DNA of 64,000 nt from positions 1-64,000 of the forward strand of contig JAEXPL010000115.1 in assembly GCA_023446865.1 (NCBI GenBank), written 5' to 3'. The position numbers and the translations under genes are program-made. Source of the stretch: Verrucomicrobiota bacterium (GTDB lineage Bacteria > Verrucomicrobiota > Verrucomicrobiia > Opitutales > Opitutaceae). Below are positions 1-8,301 of this stretch, in pieces (position 1 is the stretch's first letter; the number at the start of each line of letters is the position of its first letter). The notes beneath the pieces are model-generated. The model was given only the letters and a program-made list of their open reading frames with translations. It was not told where the DNA came from and searched no databases.

Positions 1-1383
1 CCCCCGCCCCCCGCCGGCCCCGCCGGGCCCGCCCCCACCCCTCCCCACAGCACGGAGGCCGAAGAATCTCTTCTCGCGTGCTGTTTGATCGACGGTGGCG
101 ACAGCGTTTCGGCCTGCTTGGAGGCGAAAGTTGAGCCTGAATCCTTCTATGAGCCGGGGCATCGGGTCATCTTCGAGACCCTCCTCGCGCTCTACCGTGC
201 CGGCCATCCGGTTGATGAGGCTGTCTTGTCCGAGGAGCTGAGGAAGCAAAACCTCCTCGACGCGGTCGGCGGCCTGGTCCGCCTCAACCAGATCACCAAC
301 CGGATCCCCACCACCGCCCACCGGACCTACTTCATCGAGCAGGTTCGGGAGAACCAGCTCCTCCGCCAGCTTATCGCCACCGCAACCCACGCCATCGAGG
401 GCTGCTACCAGTACCAGGGCGGCATTGAGGAGTTCATCGACAAGGTCGAACGCGACCTCTTCCAGGTTACCCAGGACCGGGCGAGCGATTCCGCCCGCGA
501 GATCAAGGAACCCATCCGGGAGGCCACCTCTGTCATCGCGAAGATGCTGGAGCGGCGCGGCGAGCTCACCGGTGTCTCCTCCGGGTATGTCGATCTGGAC
601 AAGATGCTCTTCGGTTTCCAACGCCAGGAGATGATCGTCCTCGCCGCCCGCCCGTCCATGGGCAAGACCAGCCTGGCGCTCAACATCGCGGAGGCCGCAG
701 CCATGCCCCGCGACCCGCGCAAGACACCGCCGGTGGGGGTCATGCTCTTCAGCTTGGAGATGGGCTCCTCTCAGATCGCCCTGCGCATGCTCTGCTCCCA
801 CGCCCGGGTGAACATGCAGCGCCTGCGGGATGGGTTCGTCGCCCGCGACGGCGAGGAGACCTCCCGGCTCGGGAAGTCCGCCGAGGCGCTCAAGAACGCC
901 CCGATCATGATCGACGACTCCAGCAACCTCTCGATCATGGAGTTGCGCGCCAAGGCCCGCCGGGTCGCCCAGCGCATGCGCGACAAGGGCGGCCTCGGCC
1001 TGGTCATGGTCGATTACCTCCAGCTCGTCTCAGGCACCGATCCCCGCGCCAACCGCGAGCAGCAGGTCGCGGAGATTTCACGAGGGCTCAAGGGCATGGC
1101 CAAGGAGCTCAACGTGCCCGTGATCGTGCTCAGCCAGCTCAACCGCGCCTCCGAGAAGGAGAACCGCGTCCCTCGTCTCTCCGACCTTCGCGAGTCAGGA
1201 TCCATCGAACAGGATGCCGACGTCGTGCTGATGCTCGCCCGGCCGAAGGACGCCGACGAACGCTTCCAGACCGCGGCCGACGCCGCGGATCTGATCGTTG
1301 CCAAGCAGCGCAACGGCCCCGTCGGCGAGATCAAGCTCACCTTCCTCAAGGACATCACCCGGTTCGAGAATCACGTCGCATGA
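1..1383 (+). CDS. dnaB: DnaB-type replicative helicase, 5' end cut by window edge
   Basis: The frame is open from base 1, so the N-terminus lies outside the window; the first ~15 codons form a Pro/Gly/Ala-rich linker encoded by a C-run. Next comes a DnaB N-terminal domain (STEAEESLLACCLID..., typical of the helical primase-binding domain). The C-terminal RecA-like ATPase has Walker A RPSMGKTS at about fragment residues 216-223, Walker B LVMVDYLQL near 334-342, and the DnaB-typical stretches SQLNRASE and DLRESGSIEQDAD. It unwinds DNA at replication forks as a hexamer. Known members are ~450 aa, so little of the conserved part is missing. Its stop overlaps the next start (ATGA). An element-borne DnaB suggests partly host-independent replication. 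Confidence 0.95.
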   Translation, partial: PPPPAGPAGPAPTPPHSTEAEESLLACCLIDGGDSVSACLEAKVEPESFYEPGHRVIFETLLALYRAGHPVDEAVLSEELRKQNLLDAVGGLVRLNQITNRIPTTAHRTYFIEQVRENQLLRQLIATATHAIEGCYQYQGGIEEFIDKVERDLFQVTQDRASDSAREIKEPIREATSVIAKMLERRGELTGVSSGYVDLDKMLFGFQRQEMIVLAARPSMGKTSLALNIAEAAAMPRDPRKTPPVGVMLFSLEMGSSQIALRMLCSHARVNMQRLRDGFVARDGEETSRLGKSAEALKNAPIMIDDSSNLSIMELRAKARRVAQRMRDKGGLGLVMVDYLQLVSGTDPRANREQQVAEISRGLKGMAKELNVPVIVLSQLNRASEKENRVPRLSDLRESGSIEQDADVVLMLARPKDADERFQTAADAADLIVAKQRNGPVGEIKLTFLKDITRFENHVA

Positions 1384-1829
1384 CCACTTCCCGCCCTTAC
1401 GGCTTCACCCGCGGCGAGCTCGCGGCCGTCCTATGCATTCTGGCCGTCGTGGCATGGGGGGTAGTTCGGTTCATCCTCCCCTCTTGTGGACCTTGTGAGG
1501 TCTGCGCCAGGGTCAACGCGAAGGGCGGATTGAATATGGCGCACCAAGCGAACGCCTACCTTGCCGTGCTCCAATCCTGCAATCCCTTCACTATCGAGCC
1601 CGGTCCCGCCGCATGGGACCCCGACAAGCGGGTTCTCCATATCCCGCTGACCCCAGTCGCCAAGTCGGCCCACGAAATCCTCGCCGTCGCTCCGCGGATC
1701 GCACGCTCGGCGCAAGGAGCCGAAGTTGCGATCCACCTCTCCGACCTGCCGGAAGAGTTCACCCAACCTGGCGTTTTGCTCTACACGTATTCTGGAAGCG
1801 GGCTACCTACTATCCTCCCATCCCGTTAA
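1380..1829 (+). CDS. small exported protein with a type IV pilin-like N-terminus
   Basis: The 149-aa product starts with MTTSRPYGFTRGELAAVLCILAVVAWGVV: a short basic leader, then G|FTRGE and a hydrophobic helix. This matches the class III prepilin signal (cleavage after Gly, Phe at +1, Glu at +5). The remainder is a small domain with Cys residues (CGPCEVC) and no recognised fold. Start ATG overlaps the dnaB stop by 4 nt, so the two are translationally coupled, which is odd for a pilin-like protein and a helicase. It could be a pseudopilin or simply a membrane-anchored protein with a fortuitous signal. Function unknown. Confidence 0.7.
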   Translation: MTTSRPYGFTRGELAAVLCILAVVAWGVVRFILPSCGPCEVCARVNAKGGLNMAHQANAYLAVLQSCNPFTIEPGPAAWDPDKRVLHIPLTPVAKSAHEILAVAPRIARSAQGAEVAIHLSDLPEEFTQPGVLLYTYSGSGLPTILPSR

Positions 1830-1965
1830 CCCCTCATCCTCTTAGGTGGTTGGATTCTCCGGCTCTTCGCTCCTCATCCTCTCGGGTTATTCGGCTTTCC
1901 GCCTATTGGCCTATTATTTGTAAGTACTTGCGTCCGTTCATGTTTTGGCGGTATTTCGCCATACG

Positions 1966-2679
1966 ATGGCTGCCGGCGTCCACTCCCAAGACCGTTGGAA
2001 CCAGCTCCGCGCGGCGGGGCTCCTTCCTGGCGTCGCCTCCCTCGCCGACTACACCGAGAAGACCTCCGCCGGCCTGGCGGCGGCGCAGTGGCTCGCACAG
2101 GAGCTTTGCGGCACCACCCCGCCCGACCCCGCCCTGATCCGGGACATCCACCGCGTCGCTTTCGCGGAGGTCGTCCCCTTCGCCGGCGAGTTCCGCAAGG
2201 ACAATGGCGTCATGATCGGAGGCTACCCAGGGGCCGACACCTCCCGGATCAGCTACGAAATCGCCCTCTTGAACCGCCAGTACAGCGATATGCTGGCCGA
2301 CGACCACACCCCGGCCGGGTGTGCCGCGGCCGTGGCGTTCTATCACATCCGGCTGATGCGGATCCACCCCTTCCGTGACGGCAACGGCCGCACGGGTCGC
2401 GTTCTCCTAGCCGCCCAGTGCGACGCCCTGTTCACCAACGGCGCCGGCGAGCAGGTGATGGCCGCGCTGGCGGCCGACAAGCCCGCCTACTATGAGGCGC
2501 TCCGGTCCGCCAACCGGCTGAATCTCGCCCCCTTGGCCGCAATCGTCACCCAAGCGCTCGGCATGGAGGGATCCCGCGAGGCCCAGAGCCCGTTCAGGGT
2601 CGCCCCCATCTTCCAAGCCAGTTACGGCGCCGAGGACCTCGACGCCGATCTGTCGGCAACTCGCACCTTGTCGCCTTAA
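1966..2679 (+). CDS. Fic-domain protein (putative AMPylase or toxin)
   Basis: The 237-aa protein carries the complete Fic signature HPFRDGNGRTGR starting near residue 134 (catalytic His, then GNGRxxR), preceded by the flap-like region FAGEFRKDN. Fic enzymes transfer AMP or another phosphate-linked moiety from a nucleotide to a hydroxyl group of a target protein. I see no obvious inhibitory (S/T)xxxE(G/N) helix inside the protein and no clear antitoxin gene next to it, although the two small genes downstream are candidates. An in-frame TTG at 1945 is possible, but ATG 1966 is the better start. It is preceded by a C/T-rich leader with TCCTCTTA-like repeats. Confidence 0.85.
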   Translation: MAAGVHSQDRWNQLRAAGLLPGVASLADYTEKTSAGLAAAQWLAQELCGTTPPDPALIRDIHRVAFAEVVPFAGEFRKDNGVMIGGYPGADTSRISYEIALLNRQYSDMLADDHTPAGCAAAVAFYHIRLMRIHPFRDGNGRTGRVLLAAQCDALFTNGAGEQVMAALAADKPAYYEALRSANRLNLAPLAAIVTQALGMEGSREAQSPFRVAPIFQASYGAEDLDADLSATRTLSP

Positions 2680-2753
2680 CATCTCGTTCCCTTGTTCGGT
2701 TCTCTTCCTCTTTTCCTGTTGCCTTATTAGGTTATTAGGTCATTGTGCCCAGT

Positions 2754-3017
2754 ATGCAACCGCTCCCTTCTCCGTCAGCCACACCCGAGATTCCCGCTCG
2801 GCCGGCGCCGCGGCGCGGGCTCCAGTTCCGTCATGCGACCTGGTGGGGTGAGGACAATCGTCCGCTCCTCTGTGAAGTAACGGCCGTCCGCCACGACAGC
2901 GTCTACTACCACCCTGTGCACGACGGCCGGCGGTCCACTCGCGGGGGGATGACTTGCCCGGTCACAGACTTTCCCGCGCGGGTAGGGGAGTACGTCACGC
3001 CACACACAACCTCTTAA
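2754..3017 (+). CDS. small hypothetical protein
   Basis: About 87 aa, with a proline-rich N-terminus (residues 2-20) and a small beta-rich C-terminal part containing WWGEDNRPLLCEVTAV and YYHPVHDGRR. A GTG at 2745 in the same frame could also serve as start. It lies 74 nt after the Fic gene in the same direction, behind an AT-rich leader with TTATTAGGTTATTAGG. No family recognised; position would allow a role as a Fic partner, but nothing in the sequence shows this. Confidence 0.5.
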   Translation: MQPLPSPSATPEIPARPAPRRGLQFRHATWWGEDNRPLLCEVTAVRHDSVYYHPVHDGRRSTRGGMTCPVTDFPARVGEYVTPHTTS

Positions 3018-3031
3018 CCTCTTTTCCTCTT

Positions 3032-3235
3032 ATGTCCTTTCCTTCTCTTCCCCGTAACGCGCCATCCTCACAACATATCGGGGCGCCGACGAGTCCGACG
3101 CCGTTCCTGCGCACGGCCGTCCTCAACAACGAGATCGAGGGCTTCCCTGGCGCCACTCCCGGCCCTGCCGCCCAGTCCTCCGCCAACGCGCGAGCCTCGC
3201 AAGTTCTGGCCCGGCGTAAGAAGCCCTCACGTTAA
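3032..3235 (+). CDS. small hypothetical protein
   Basis: A 67-aa frame beginning right after a leader with the repeated CCTCTTA motif. The product is polar, rich in Ala, Pro and Ser, and ends in a basic tail (ARRKKPSR). No domain recognised. The repeated leader and the codon use (mostly G/C third positions) are the only support that it is a gene. Confidence 0.4.
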   Translation: MSFPSLPRNAPSSQHIGAPTSPTPFLRTAVLNNEIEGFPGATPGPAAQSSANARASQVLARRKKPSR

Positions 3236-3318
3236 TCCCTTCTTAACCTCTTAGGCTCCTTTCATGTGAGCCTCATGGGGTGGCTGGGGATTCTCTGTTT
3301 TTCCGTTTGCGAAATGTG

Positions 3319-3332
3319 TTTGACTTGTCATT
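3319..3332 (+). promoter_or_regulatory. TTTGACTTGTCATT operator/-35-like site
   Basis: Member of the element-wide family TTTGACWWGTCAAA; the left half-site is perfect, the right half partial. It lies 26 nt upstream of the HTH gene start at 3358, and the preceding bases GAAATGTG are also found at the site near 10000. It could be an operator, a -35 box, or both. Confidence 0.55.
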
Positions 3333-3357
3333 CAGTTTTCGGCGCCTTGTTCTCACC

Positions 3358-3738
3358 ATGCCTCCGATGATTTCTCCTCTCAGCCTCAGCCGCTCTCTCC
3401 AACGGAAGACCATGCGGCCAACCGGGAAAAATGGGCGACCGTTCAGCGTGGTTTCCCCGGAGCTCGCGCACACCTTCCGCCTGCTCTACTGCGACGGGAA
3501 GGGGATGCCCATCGCGCAGATCGCTCGCCGGCACAATGTCACCCCGGCTCTCGTCCATTACCACGTCCACCGCGGCAAGGACCACCCCGTCCCAGCCTGG
3601 CTGGCTCACGTCGAGGCCGCCGTCTCCAGATTCTGCGACGGCAACGTTCAGGCCGCCAGCGAATGCCTTTCCGCCGCGGCCACGGCCGTACTTCACCCGC
3701 AGGTACCGACCGCCCCGGGGCAACTCTCGATGATCTGA
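3358..3738 (+). CDS. helix-turn-helix DNA-binding protein, putative regulator
   Basis: A 126-aa protein. Residues ~50-73 (MPIAQIARRHNVTPALVHYHVHRG) form a convincing helix-turn-helix of the kind seen in transposase/regulator N-domains. The N-terminal 30 residues are basic. The start at ATG 3358 is chosen because the TTTGACTTGTC site and a short leader lie just upstream; the frame is open further 5'. As an HTH gene preceded by one of the shared palindromic sites, it is one of several candidates for the protein that binds them, which is inference only. Confidence 0.65.
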   Translation: MPPMISPLSLSRSLQRKTMRPTGKNGRPFSVVSPELAHTFRLLYCDGKGMPIAQIARRHNVTPALVHYHVHRGKDHPVPAWLAHVEAAVSRFCDGNVQAASECLSAAATAVLHPQVPTAPGQLSMI

Positions 3739-3784
3739 CCTTCATCGGAATGCCGCATCCCAACCGCAGTACCACCTCGCTCCT

Positions 3785-4078
3785 ATGATCGCCGAAATCC
3801 TCCAAGCCCCCTCGGGAGCCTGTCTGCATCACCCCCGCCTCCAACGCTGCGGCACACGGATCGACGGCATCAGCGACATGGCCGGCCGATCCGGCAAGCA
3901 GTTCATCGTCCGCCAGGCGTTCGATGGCCAGTGGTGGCTGACCGCCGAGAACTGGGTCATCGAAGTTGCCGACTCGCTCTCCGATCTTCTCACCCAGCAC
4001 GGCGCCAGGGCCGGAATTTCCCCCGAGCTCTGCGCCGCCATCATGCAGGAAGTGCCGTCCAGCAGTCTCGCCACTTGA
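3785..4078 (+). CDS. hypothetical protein
   Basis: 97 aa, no recognised domain. The middle part (KQFIVRQAFDGQWWLTAENWVIEVADSL) alternates hydrophobic and polar residues like a small beta sheet. It sits 46 nt after the HTH gene and 16 nt before the next gene, in the same direction, so probably in one transcript with them. Confidence 0.55.
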   Translation: MIAEILQAPSGACLHHPRLQRCGTRIDGISDMAGRSGKQFIVRQAFDGQWWLTAENWVIEVADSLSDLLTQHGARAGISPELCAAIMQEVPSSSLAT

Positions 4079-4094
4079 AGGGATACCAGCGCCC

Positions 4095-4667
4095 ATGTTC
4101 CCTCGAATCGCAACAGATCCGATCAACCTCGAAGCGAGTCGTCTGCTCAGTCGCAAGGACGGCGCACCAGACCCGGAGAAGATCCAGCAACTCATTACCG
4201 CCATCTCCGCGAAAATCGCGGAATGTGACACCGCGATCACTTCGATCTCCACGCAGATCGACCGAAGAGGGGAGGATGACGCCAATTGGGCTCGCGCTGC
4301 TCGTTTGGCGAGGGTCGGGTACATCAAACAACGCCAGTCGCTTCGCAAAACCCTCGCCACAGCTCGGGAGGGGATGGTCACGATCCGCCGGGCTATCGAG
4401 ACAAAGGCCAAGAACGAGCGACTCAAACTCCAGGCGACGACGGCGCTCCAGATGCGAGCGCTGAATCTCCGTGAGAAGACAGCTAAGTTTGCAATTCAGG
4501 TCGATGCCGAGACCGAACAGCGCCGCCGATTCGCAATCTGCTTCCGGCGAGCATGCAGGGAGATCGTAGGGGAGGATGTGTTCCAATCCATCGTCGCGCG
4601 GGCAGATCAACTACAGAAACTCTCTTCAACCTCTCCGTCAGAGAGCAACCCCGCGATCACCCCCTAG
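4095..4667 (+). CDS. coiled-coil hypothetical protein with an ITP C-terminus
   Basis: 190 aa, almost entirely helical and charged; residues ~28-150 look like a coiled coil (KIQQLITAISAKIAECDTAI and later heptads). No catalytic motif. The C-terminus SESNPAITP resembles the ITP/ISP-type tips of the tail family found at 28-54 kb, but lacks a strong acidic run, so it is at best a weak member. Start ATG 4095 follows the upstream gene by 16 nt. It precedes the AAA+ ATPase gene and may act with it. Confidence 0.55.
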   Translation: MFPRIATDPINLEASRLLSRKDGAPDPEKIQQLITAISAKIAECDTAITSISTQIDRRGEDDANWARAARLARVGYIKQRQSLRKTLATAREGMVTIRRAIETKAKNERLKLQATTALQMRALNLREKTAKFAIQVDAETEQRRRFAICFRRACREIVGEDVFQSIVARADQLQKLSSTSPSESNPAITP

Positions 4668-4711
4668 TTTCACTGAATCCGGCGATTCCTAACCCTCCTC
4701 ACATCACCATC

Positions 4712-5674
4712 ATGCTTGGTCCCATCGAGAACCTCGAAGCCTACCTCAACGCGAACATCATCGGCCAGGCGGAAGCCGCGCGCTCAATCGACACCGTCAT
4801 CAAGCGCACATTCCCAGCCGAGGGAAAGCCGAGCCTCTCGAAGGCCGGGCGCCCCTACGGGACTTTCCTCTTCCTCGGGCCAACCGGCACCGGCAAGACC
4901 GAGATCACCCGTTGCGCCTGTCGCTACCTCTTCAGTGAACCGGACGCCCATGAGGACTCCACCGCGTGGGAGGGGCGATTCTTCCGTTTCGACATGTCAG
5001 AATACCAGCTCCAAGAGAGCGTCCGCATTCTGCTCGGGGAGAGTCGAGCGCAACAGGGCCTGCTCGGCGACGCCATCGACCGCGGGAACGAAGCTGGGGG
5101 AGGAGTGCTACTCTTCGATGAGATCGAGAAGGCGCATCCCCAGGTGCTGAAGCTCTTCCTCGGCCTCAACGACGCCGCCCGCGTCACCATGACCACCGGG
5201 GAGACCAAATGCGCCGACCGTTTCTACCTCGTCAGCACCTCGAACCTGGGCTCCGCTCAGGCCATCCAGATGGACGCGTCGTTCTACGCGTCGATGAAGC
5301 GGCATGTGCTGCAAACCGCTCGCAAACACCTCTCGCCCGAAGTCTTCGCCCGCATGGGCGAGAAGATCGTCTTCAACAAGCTCTCCTACGAGAACCAGCT
5401 CACGATCTGCCGAAACATGCTCGCCAACGAGCTGCGCCACATCGGGCGCAAGATCCGCCGCAACATCACTGCAACGGAGGATGTCTTCAAAGTCCTGGTG
5501 AAACTCGGCTTCGACAAGTACCTCGGCGCACGCCCCATGCGCGACGCCATCGAACGCGCCATCGGCAACGTCGTCGCCGATTGGATGCTCGCGAACAAGA
5601 ACTGGCAGGCGGGGAACAGCCCCTTGGTGATCGAAGTTGCCGCCGAGAACCTCGTCATCCGCGAGCTCCAATAA
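4712..5674 (+). CDS. stand-alone ClpB/ClpA D2-type AAA+ ATPase
   Basis: 320 aa corresponding to one AAA+ module of the Clp/Hsp100 D2 type: Walker A GPTGTGKT at residues 56-63, Walker B VLLFDEIEKAHP at ~132-143, sensor-1 STSNLG, an arginine-finger region (RMGEKIVF) and sensor-2 LGARPMRDAIERAI near the C-terminus. Full ClpB/ClpA proteins are ~750-860 aa with two modules and an N-domain; here only the second module is present, so it may be an adaptor-dependent unfoldase or remodeller with another role. There is no ClpP-docking loop that I can identify. Start ATG 4712 was chosen because the frame upstream overlaps the preceding gene. Confidence 0.85.
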   Translation: MLGPIENLEAYLNANIIGQAEAARSIDTVIKRTFPAEGKPSLSKAGRPYGTFLFLGPTGTGKTEITRCACRYLFSEPDAHEDSTAWEGRFFRFDMSEYQLQESVRILLGESRAQQGLLGDAIDRGNEAGGGVLLFDEIEKAHPQVLKLFLGLNDAARVTMTTGETKCADRFYLVSTSNLGSAQAIQMDASFYASMKRHVLQTARKHLSPEVFARMGEKIVFNKLSYENQLTICRNMLANELRHIGRKIRRNITATEDVFKVLVKLGFDKYLGARPMRDAIERAIGNVVADWMLANKNWQAGNSPLVIEVAAENLVIRELQ

Positions 5675-5709
5675 GTTGCGCGCTCGCAACCTCCGCACCT
5701 CTTAACTTC

Positions 5710-6072
5710 ATGGCCTTAGAACCAACCACGACCGGAGCGGCAACAGCCGCACAGAAGCCCAAGCCTCCGAAGCCGGTCTACTCGACCGCACAAGAGCGGC
5801 TCCCGTACCTCGACGTCGAATGGAAGGACCGGTTCCTCCAGATCCAATACACCGCCGTCATCGACATCACCTACAACGACTACGTCTTCACGATCACCAC
5901 CACCCGCTACGTCATCACTCTGCGCATCTCCCCGGCGGAGAAAACCTTCGACGTCGCGAAATTCCGCACGGATTTCCAGTCCGGCCGCGTGACCCACATC
6001 CGCCCGAACGAATCCTTCGGTGCCACCGTCACCGTCAAAGAAATCACCAAGAACGGGCTGCGCGAGCTCTGA
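5710..6072 (+). CDS. hypothetical protein
   Basis: 120 aa: a low-complexity Thr/Ala/Pro/Lys-rich N-terminus (residues 1-25) and a beta-rich C-terminal part containing repeated Tyr/Thr-rich strands (YTAVIDITYNDYVFTITTTRY). No family recognised. It lies 35 nt after the AAA+ gene behind a CCTCTTAACTTC leader, and 5 nt before the methyltransferase. Confidence 0.6.
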   Translation: MALEPTTTGAATAAQKPKPPKPVYSTAQERLPYLDVEWKDRFLQIQYTAVIDITYNDYVFTITTTRYVITLRISPAEKTFDVAKFRTDFQSGRVTHIRPNESFGATVTVKEITKNGLREL

Positions 6073-6077
6073 CAGCG

Positions 6078-6920
6078 ATGAGAACCTCCCTGGTCGATTC
6101 CATGCAGCGCGGTCCCCGGCGGGAGTATGACCAATTCATGACGCCCCTCTGGGCCGCTGAGGCGATGGTCGCGGACGCCCTTGAAGAGGTACCGAAGGGC
6201 AGGGGAGTGCTGGATTTCGGCACCGGGGAGGGCGCTTTCCTGGCCTCCATCCCGGCGGACTACCGCGCCGCCGGCATCGAGATCGACCCGTTGATGGCAG
6301 CTCGCTCCCAGACCCACTCCGGCCGCCCCGTCGTGGTGGGGGACTTCCGGACGTGCCCATTGCCGTTCCCTCCCGATGTTGTGGTGGGGAATCCGCCTTT
6401 CGCCCGAGCTCTCGTTGACGCACTCCTCCGGCGTATCCATCCGCTACTTCCTTCCGACGGACTCGCCTGTCTACTGCTCCCGGCGGCGCACTTCCAAGTC
6501 AGCCGCTCGGTGATGAGTTGGCACGAGCTGTACTCCATCGAACAGCGGTTTCTCCCCCGCGACCTGTTTCCCAATCTGAGCATCCCCTTGTGCTGGGCGA
6601 AATTCCGACGCGCCAACACCCGCACGCTCGTCGGTTTCTTCCTCTACGAGTCCCAGGCGGAGGTGCGCGATCTCTCCAAGGATGCGCGGCTCCTCCTCGT
6701 CCGCGGCCGAGAAGGTCGCAGAGGCGCCTGGCGGGCAGTCGCCAGCGCAGCCCTCGAACAGGCCGGAGGTGAGGCGTCCCTCTCCGCAATCTATGCCTTT
6801 GTCGAAGGACGCCGCCCCCACCACGGCAACAAGCATTGGAAGGAGCAGATCCGGAAAGTGCTCCGCCGGTGTTCCGACTTTATCCCTACAGGCGAGGCCC
6901 GCTATCGGCTCGCCGCGTGA
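6078..6920 (+). CDS. N6-adenine-type DNA methyltransferase
   Basis: 280 aa. S-adenosylmethionine-binding motif I is LDFGTGEG at residues ~45-52, and catalytic motif IV is GNPPFA at ~104-109, i.e. the NPPF form typical of amino-methyltransferases acting on adenine. The order I before IV is that of gamma-type enzymes. The N-terminal REYDQFMTPLWAAEAM is the usual entry into such domains. The C-terminal ~80 residues contain a small helical domain (HHGNKHWKEQIRKVLRRCSDF) resembling a winged-helix DNA-binding end. No cognate restriction enzyme is visible nearby, so it is probably an orphan methyltransferase that protects or marks the element. Confidence 0.85.
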   Translation: MRTSLVDSMQRGPRREYDQFMTPLWAAEAMVADALEEVPKGRGVLDFGTGEGAFLASIPADYRAAGIEIDPLMAARSQTHSGRPVVVGDFRTCPLPFPPDVVVGNPPFARALVDALLRRIHPLLPSDGLACLLLPAAHFQVSRSVMSWHELYSIEQRFLPRDLFPNLSIPLCWAKFRRANTRTLVGFFLYESQAEVRDLSKDARLLLVRGREGRRGAWRAVASAALEQAGGEASLSAIYAFVEGRRPHHGNKHWKEQIRKVLRRCSDFIPTGEARYRLAA

Positions 6921-6941
6921 AAGACCAACCAGTGTACCGCC

Positions 6942-7634
6942 ATGCTCCTCTCCCCGGCCCCCGAACTTACACTTGATGACGTCGGAAGTCTCTCCGACCC
7001 GCTGATGAGATTCCTCCACTCTCTCAGCCTGCAAGCGCCGTCACGGGCGCGCAAGGCGCTCTCGAACCAATTGCCCCCGGAGACACGCGCGGGGTCCCAT
7101 TTCGGCTCCGCCTTGCGGACCTTCGCCATCTCCGACGTGTTGCGACGGATCGCCGACGCGCATGCGAGATCGTCACAGCGGTCCCATGCTCCCGCGGGCA
7201 CCATCCCTCTTCTACGGTGGATCAGCTCCGAATGTGCCCAGTTTTGCGAGGGCTCCGTCCGGGGCTCGGACATCCACACTGCACACCACCTCTCCCGTGC
7301 ACTCATCCTCGGCAACGACATCACTTTCGGGCCAAATCGCCGTTGGGATTTCGGTCCCGAGGTCGATCCGCTCGGTAGCATGGTTGCGAACACGGCCTGC
7401 GATGCCAATTCCGAGCTCGCCGCTTGGCTCGCAGTCAACACCGCGGAGTTGCTCCATGTTCTCGCCGCCATGCTCGCCACCGCATACCGCGCCGAGATCG
7501 CCCGCCTGCCATTCATCTACCGCCACATCGCGCACTGGCGCCGGAATGACGTCGAACTGCCATGGGAGCGCAACCTAACGGTCCCTCTCTCCTCATTCTT
7601 CAACACCGCCGGCGTTGTCCGGTTCCCCCTATGA
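6942..7634 (+). CDS. hypothetical protein
   Basis: 230 aa, mainly helical with no recognised motif; an Ala/Leu-rich helix (ELAAWLAVNTAELLHVLAAMLATAY) lies in the C-terminal half but is not clearly transmembrane. It starts 21 nt after the methyltransferase and overlaps the next gene by 4 nt (ATGA), so it belongs to the same transcript. Confidence 0.6.
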   Translation: MLLSPAPELTLDDVGSLSDPLMRFLHSLSLQAPSRARKALSNQLPPETRAGSHFGSALRTFAISDVLRRIADAHARSSQRSHAPAGTIPLLRWISSECAQFCEGSVRGSDIHTAHHLSRALILGNDITFGPNRRWDFGPEVDPLGSMVANTACDANSELAAWLAVNTAELLHVLAAMLATAYRAEIARLPFIYRHIAHWRRNDVELPWERNLTVPLSSFFNTAGVVRFPL

Positions 7635-7924
7635 GATTTCCACGTGGCCTTGCCGGCGGCGGCGAGTTTCTCGCGCCCTTCCGTCCCGTCCCCGTTGCAG
7701 CCGCCCAGGTCTGGCGCAAGTGCGGCCCCGTGGATGCGCTCAAGATCGAGCGTGTCGTGATGCGCGAGCACCTCGGCTACGACGACGGCTTGCCCGGCGT
7801 CGTCTGCCGTTTCTCCCACATGGTGGGCGGCTCCCTGCGCTGGAGCCGTCGGTTCTTCTTCCCCGCGCGTGACGAAGCTGACTTCCATCGCCTCATGCGT
7901 GAATCCGGCCGCGCCCTCTGCTGA
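7631..7924 (+). CDS. small hypothetical protein
   Basis: 97 aa, basic, translationally coupled to the previous gene (ATGA). Contains KIERVVMREHLGYDDGLPGVVCRFSHM and an Arg/Phe-rich segment (RWSRRFFFPARDEADF). No family recognised. The next frame starts 8 nt downstream. Confidence 0.55.
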   Translation: MRFPRGLAGGGEFLAPFRPVPVAAAQVWRKCGPVDALKIERVVMREHLGYDDGLPGVVCRFSHMVGGSLRWSRRFFFPARDEADFHRLMRESGRALC

Positions 7925-7932
7925 CTCTTCCC

Positions 7933-8178
7933 ATGGACTTCACCGAATCCTGCCGTCAACTACAAGAGAGCATCCGTGCGTCCTGCCGCCAACTCGGGGC
8001 GAGTTTCAAGTTCGTCTCCGTCGAGGCATTCCCCGACCGGAGCATGATCATCCACGCCATGCCCATCGGAGGATGGGATCGTGGTGAAACGCCCCAGGAC
8101 CGGATCGCCGCAGTGATCGGGGAGGCGGGCCTCGCCGACGTCCCGTGCGAAGTGCGGCTGTACCCGCTCGGCGTATAG
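7933..8178 (+). CDS. hypothetical protein, 5' part of a frame broken by one amber codon
   Basis: 81 codons ending at TAG 8176-8178. The same reading frame continues open to 9126 without any other stop, and the protein-like composition carries on directly after the TAG (PRPLEDSSFERFPILIARRTPEGG). So the parent gene was probably 7933-9126 (~397 aa). Either a nonsense mutation made a pseudogene, the amber is read through, or two proteins are made. No domain recognised in either part. Confidence 0.55.
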   Translation: MDFTESCRQLQESIRASCRQLGASFKFVSVEAFPDRSMIIHAMPIGGWDRGETPQDRIAAVIGEAGLADVPCEVRLYPLGV

Positions 8179-8301
8179 CCCCGGCCGCTGGAGGACTCCT
8201 CCTTCGAGCGCTTCCCCATCCTGATCGCCCGCCGCACTCCGGAAGGCGGGATCTTCGGAGTATGGGGTTGGGAACTGCGGAGCGGATCTATCGAAGAGGC
8301 T

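Noticed and set aside
85..1383. TTG at 85 as the dnaB start
   Set aside because: The conserved EAEESLLACCLID N-domain begins before it and the frame is open to base 1, so the gene is cut by the window edge.
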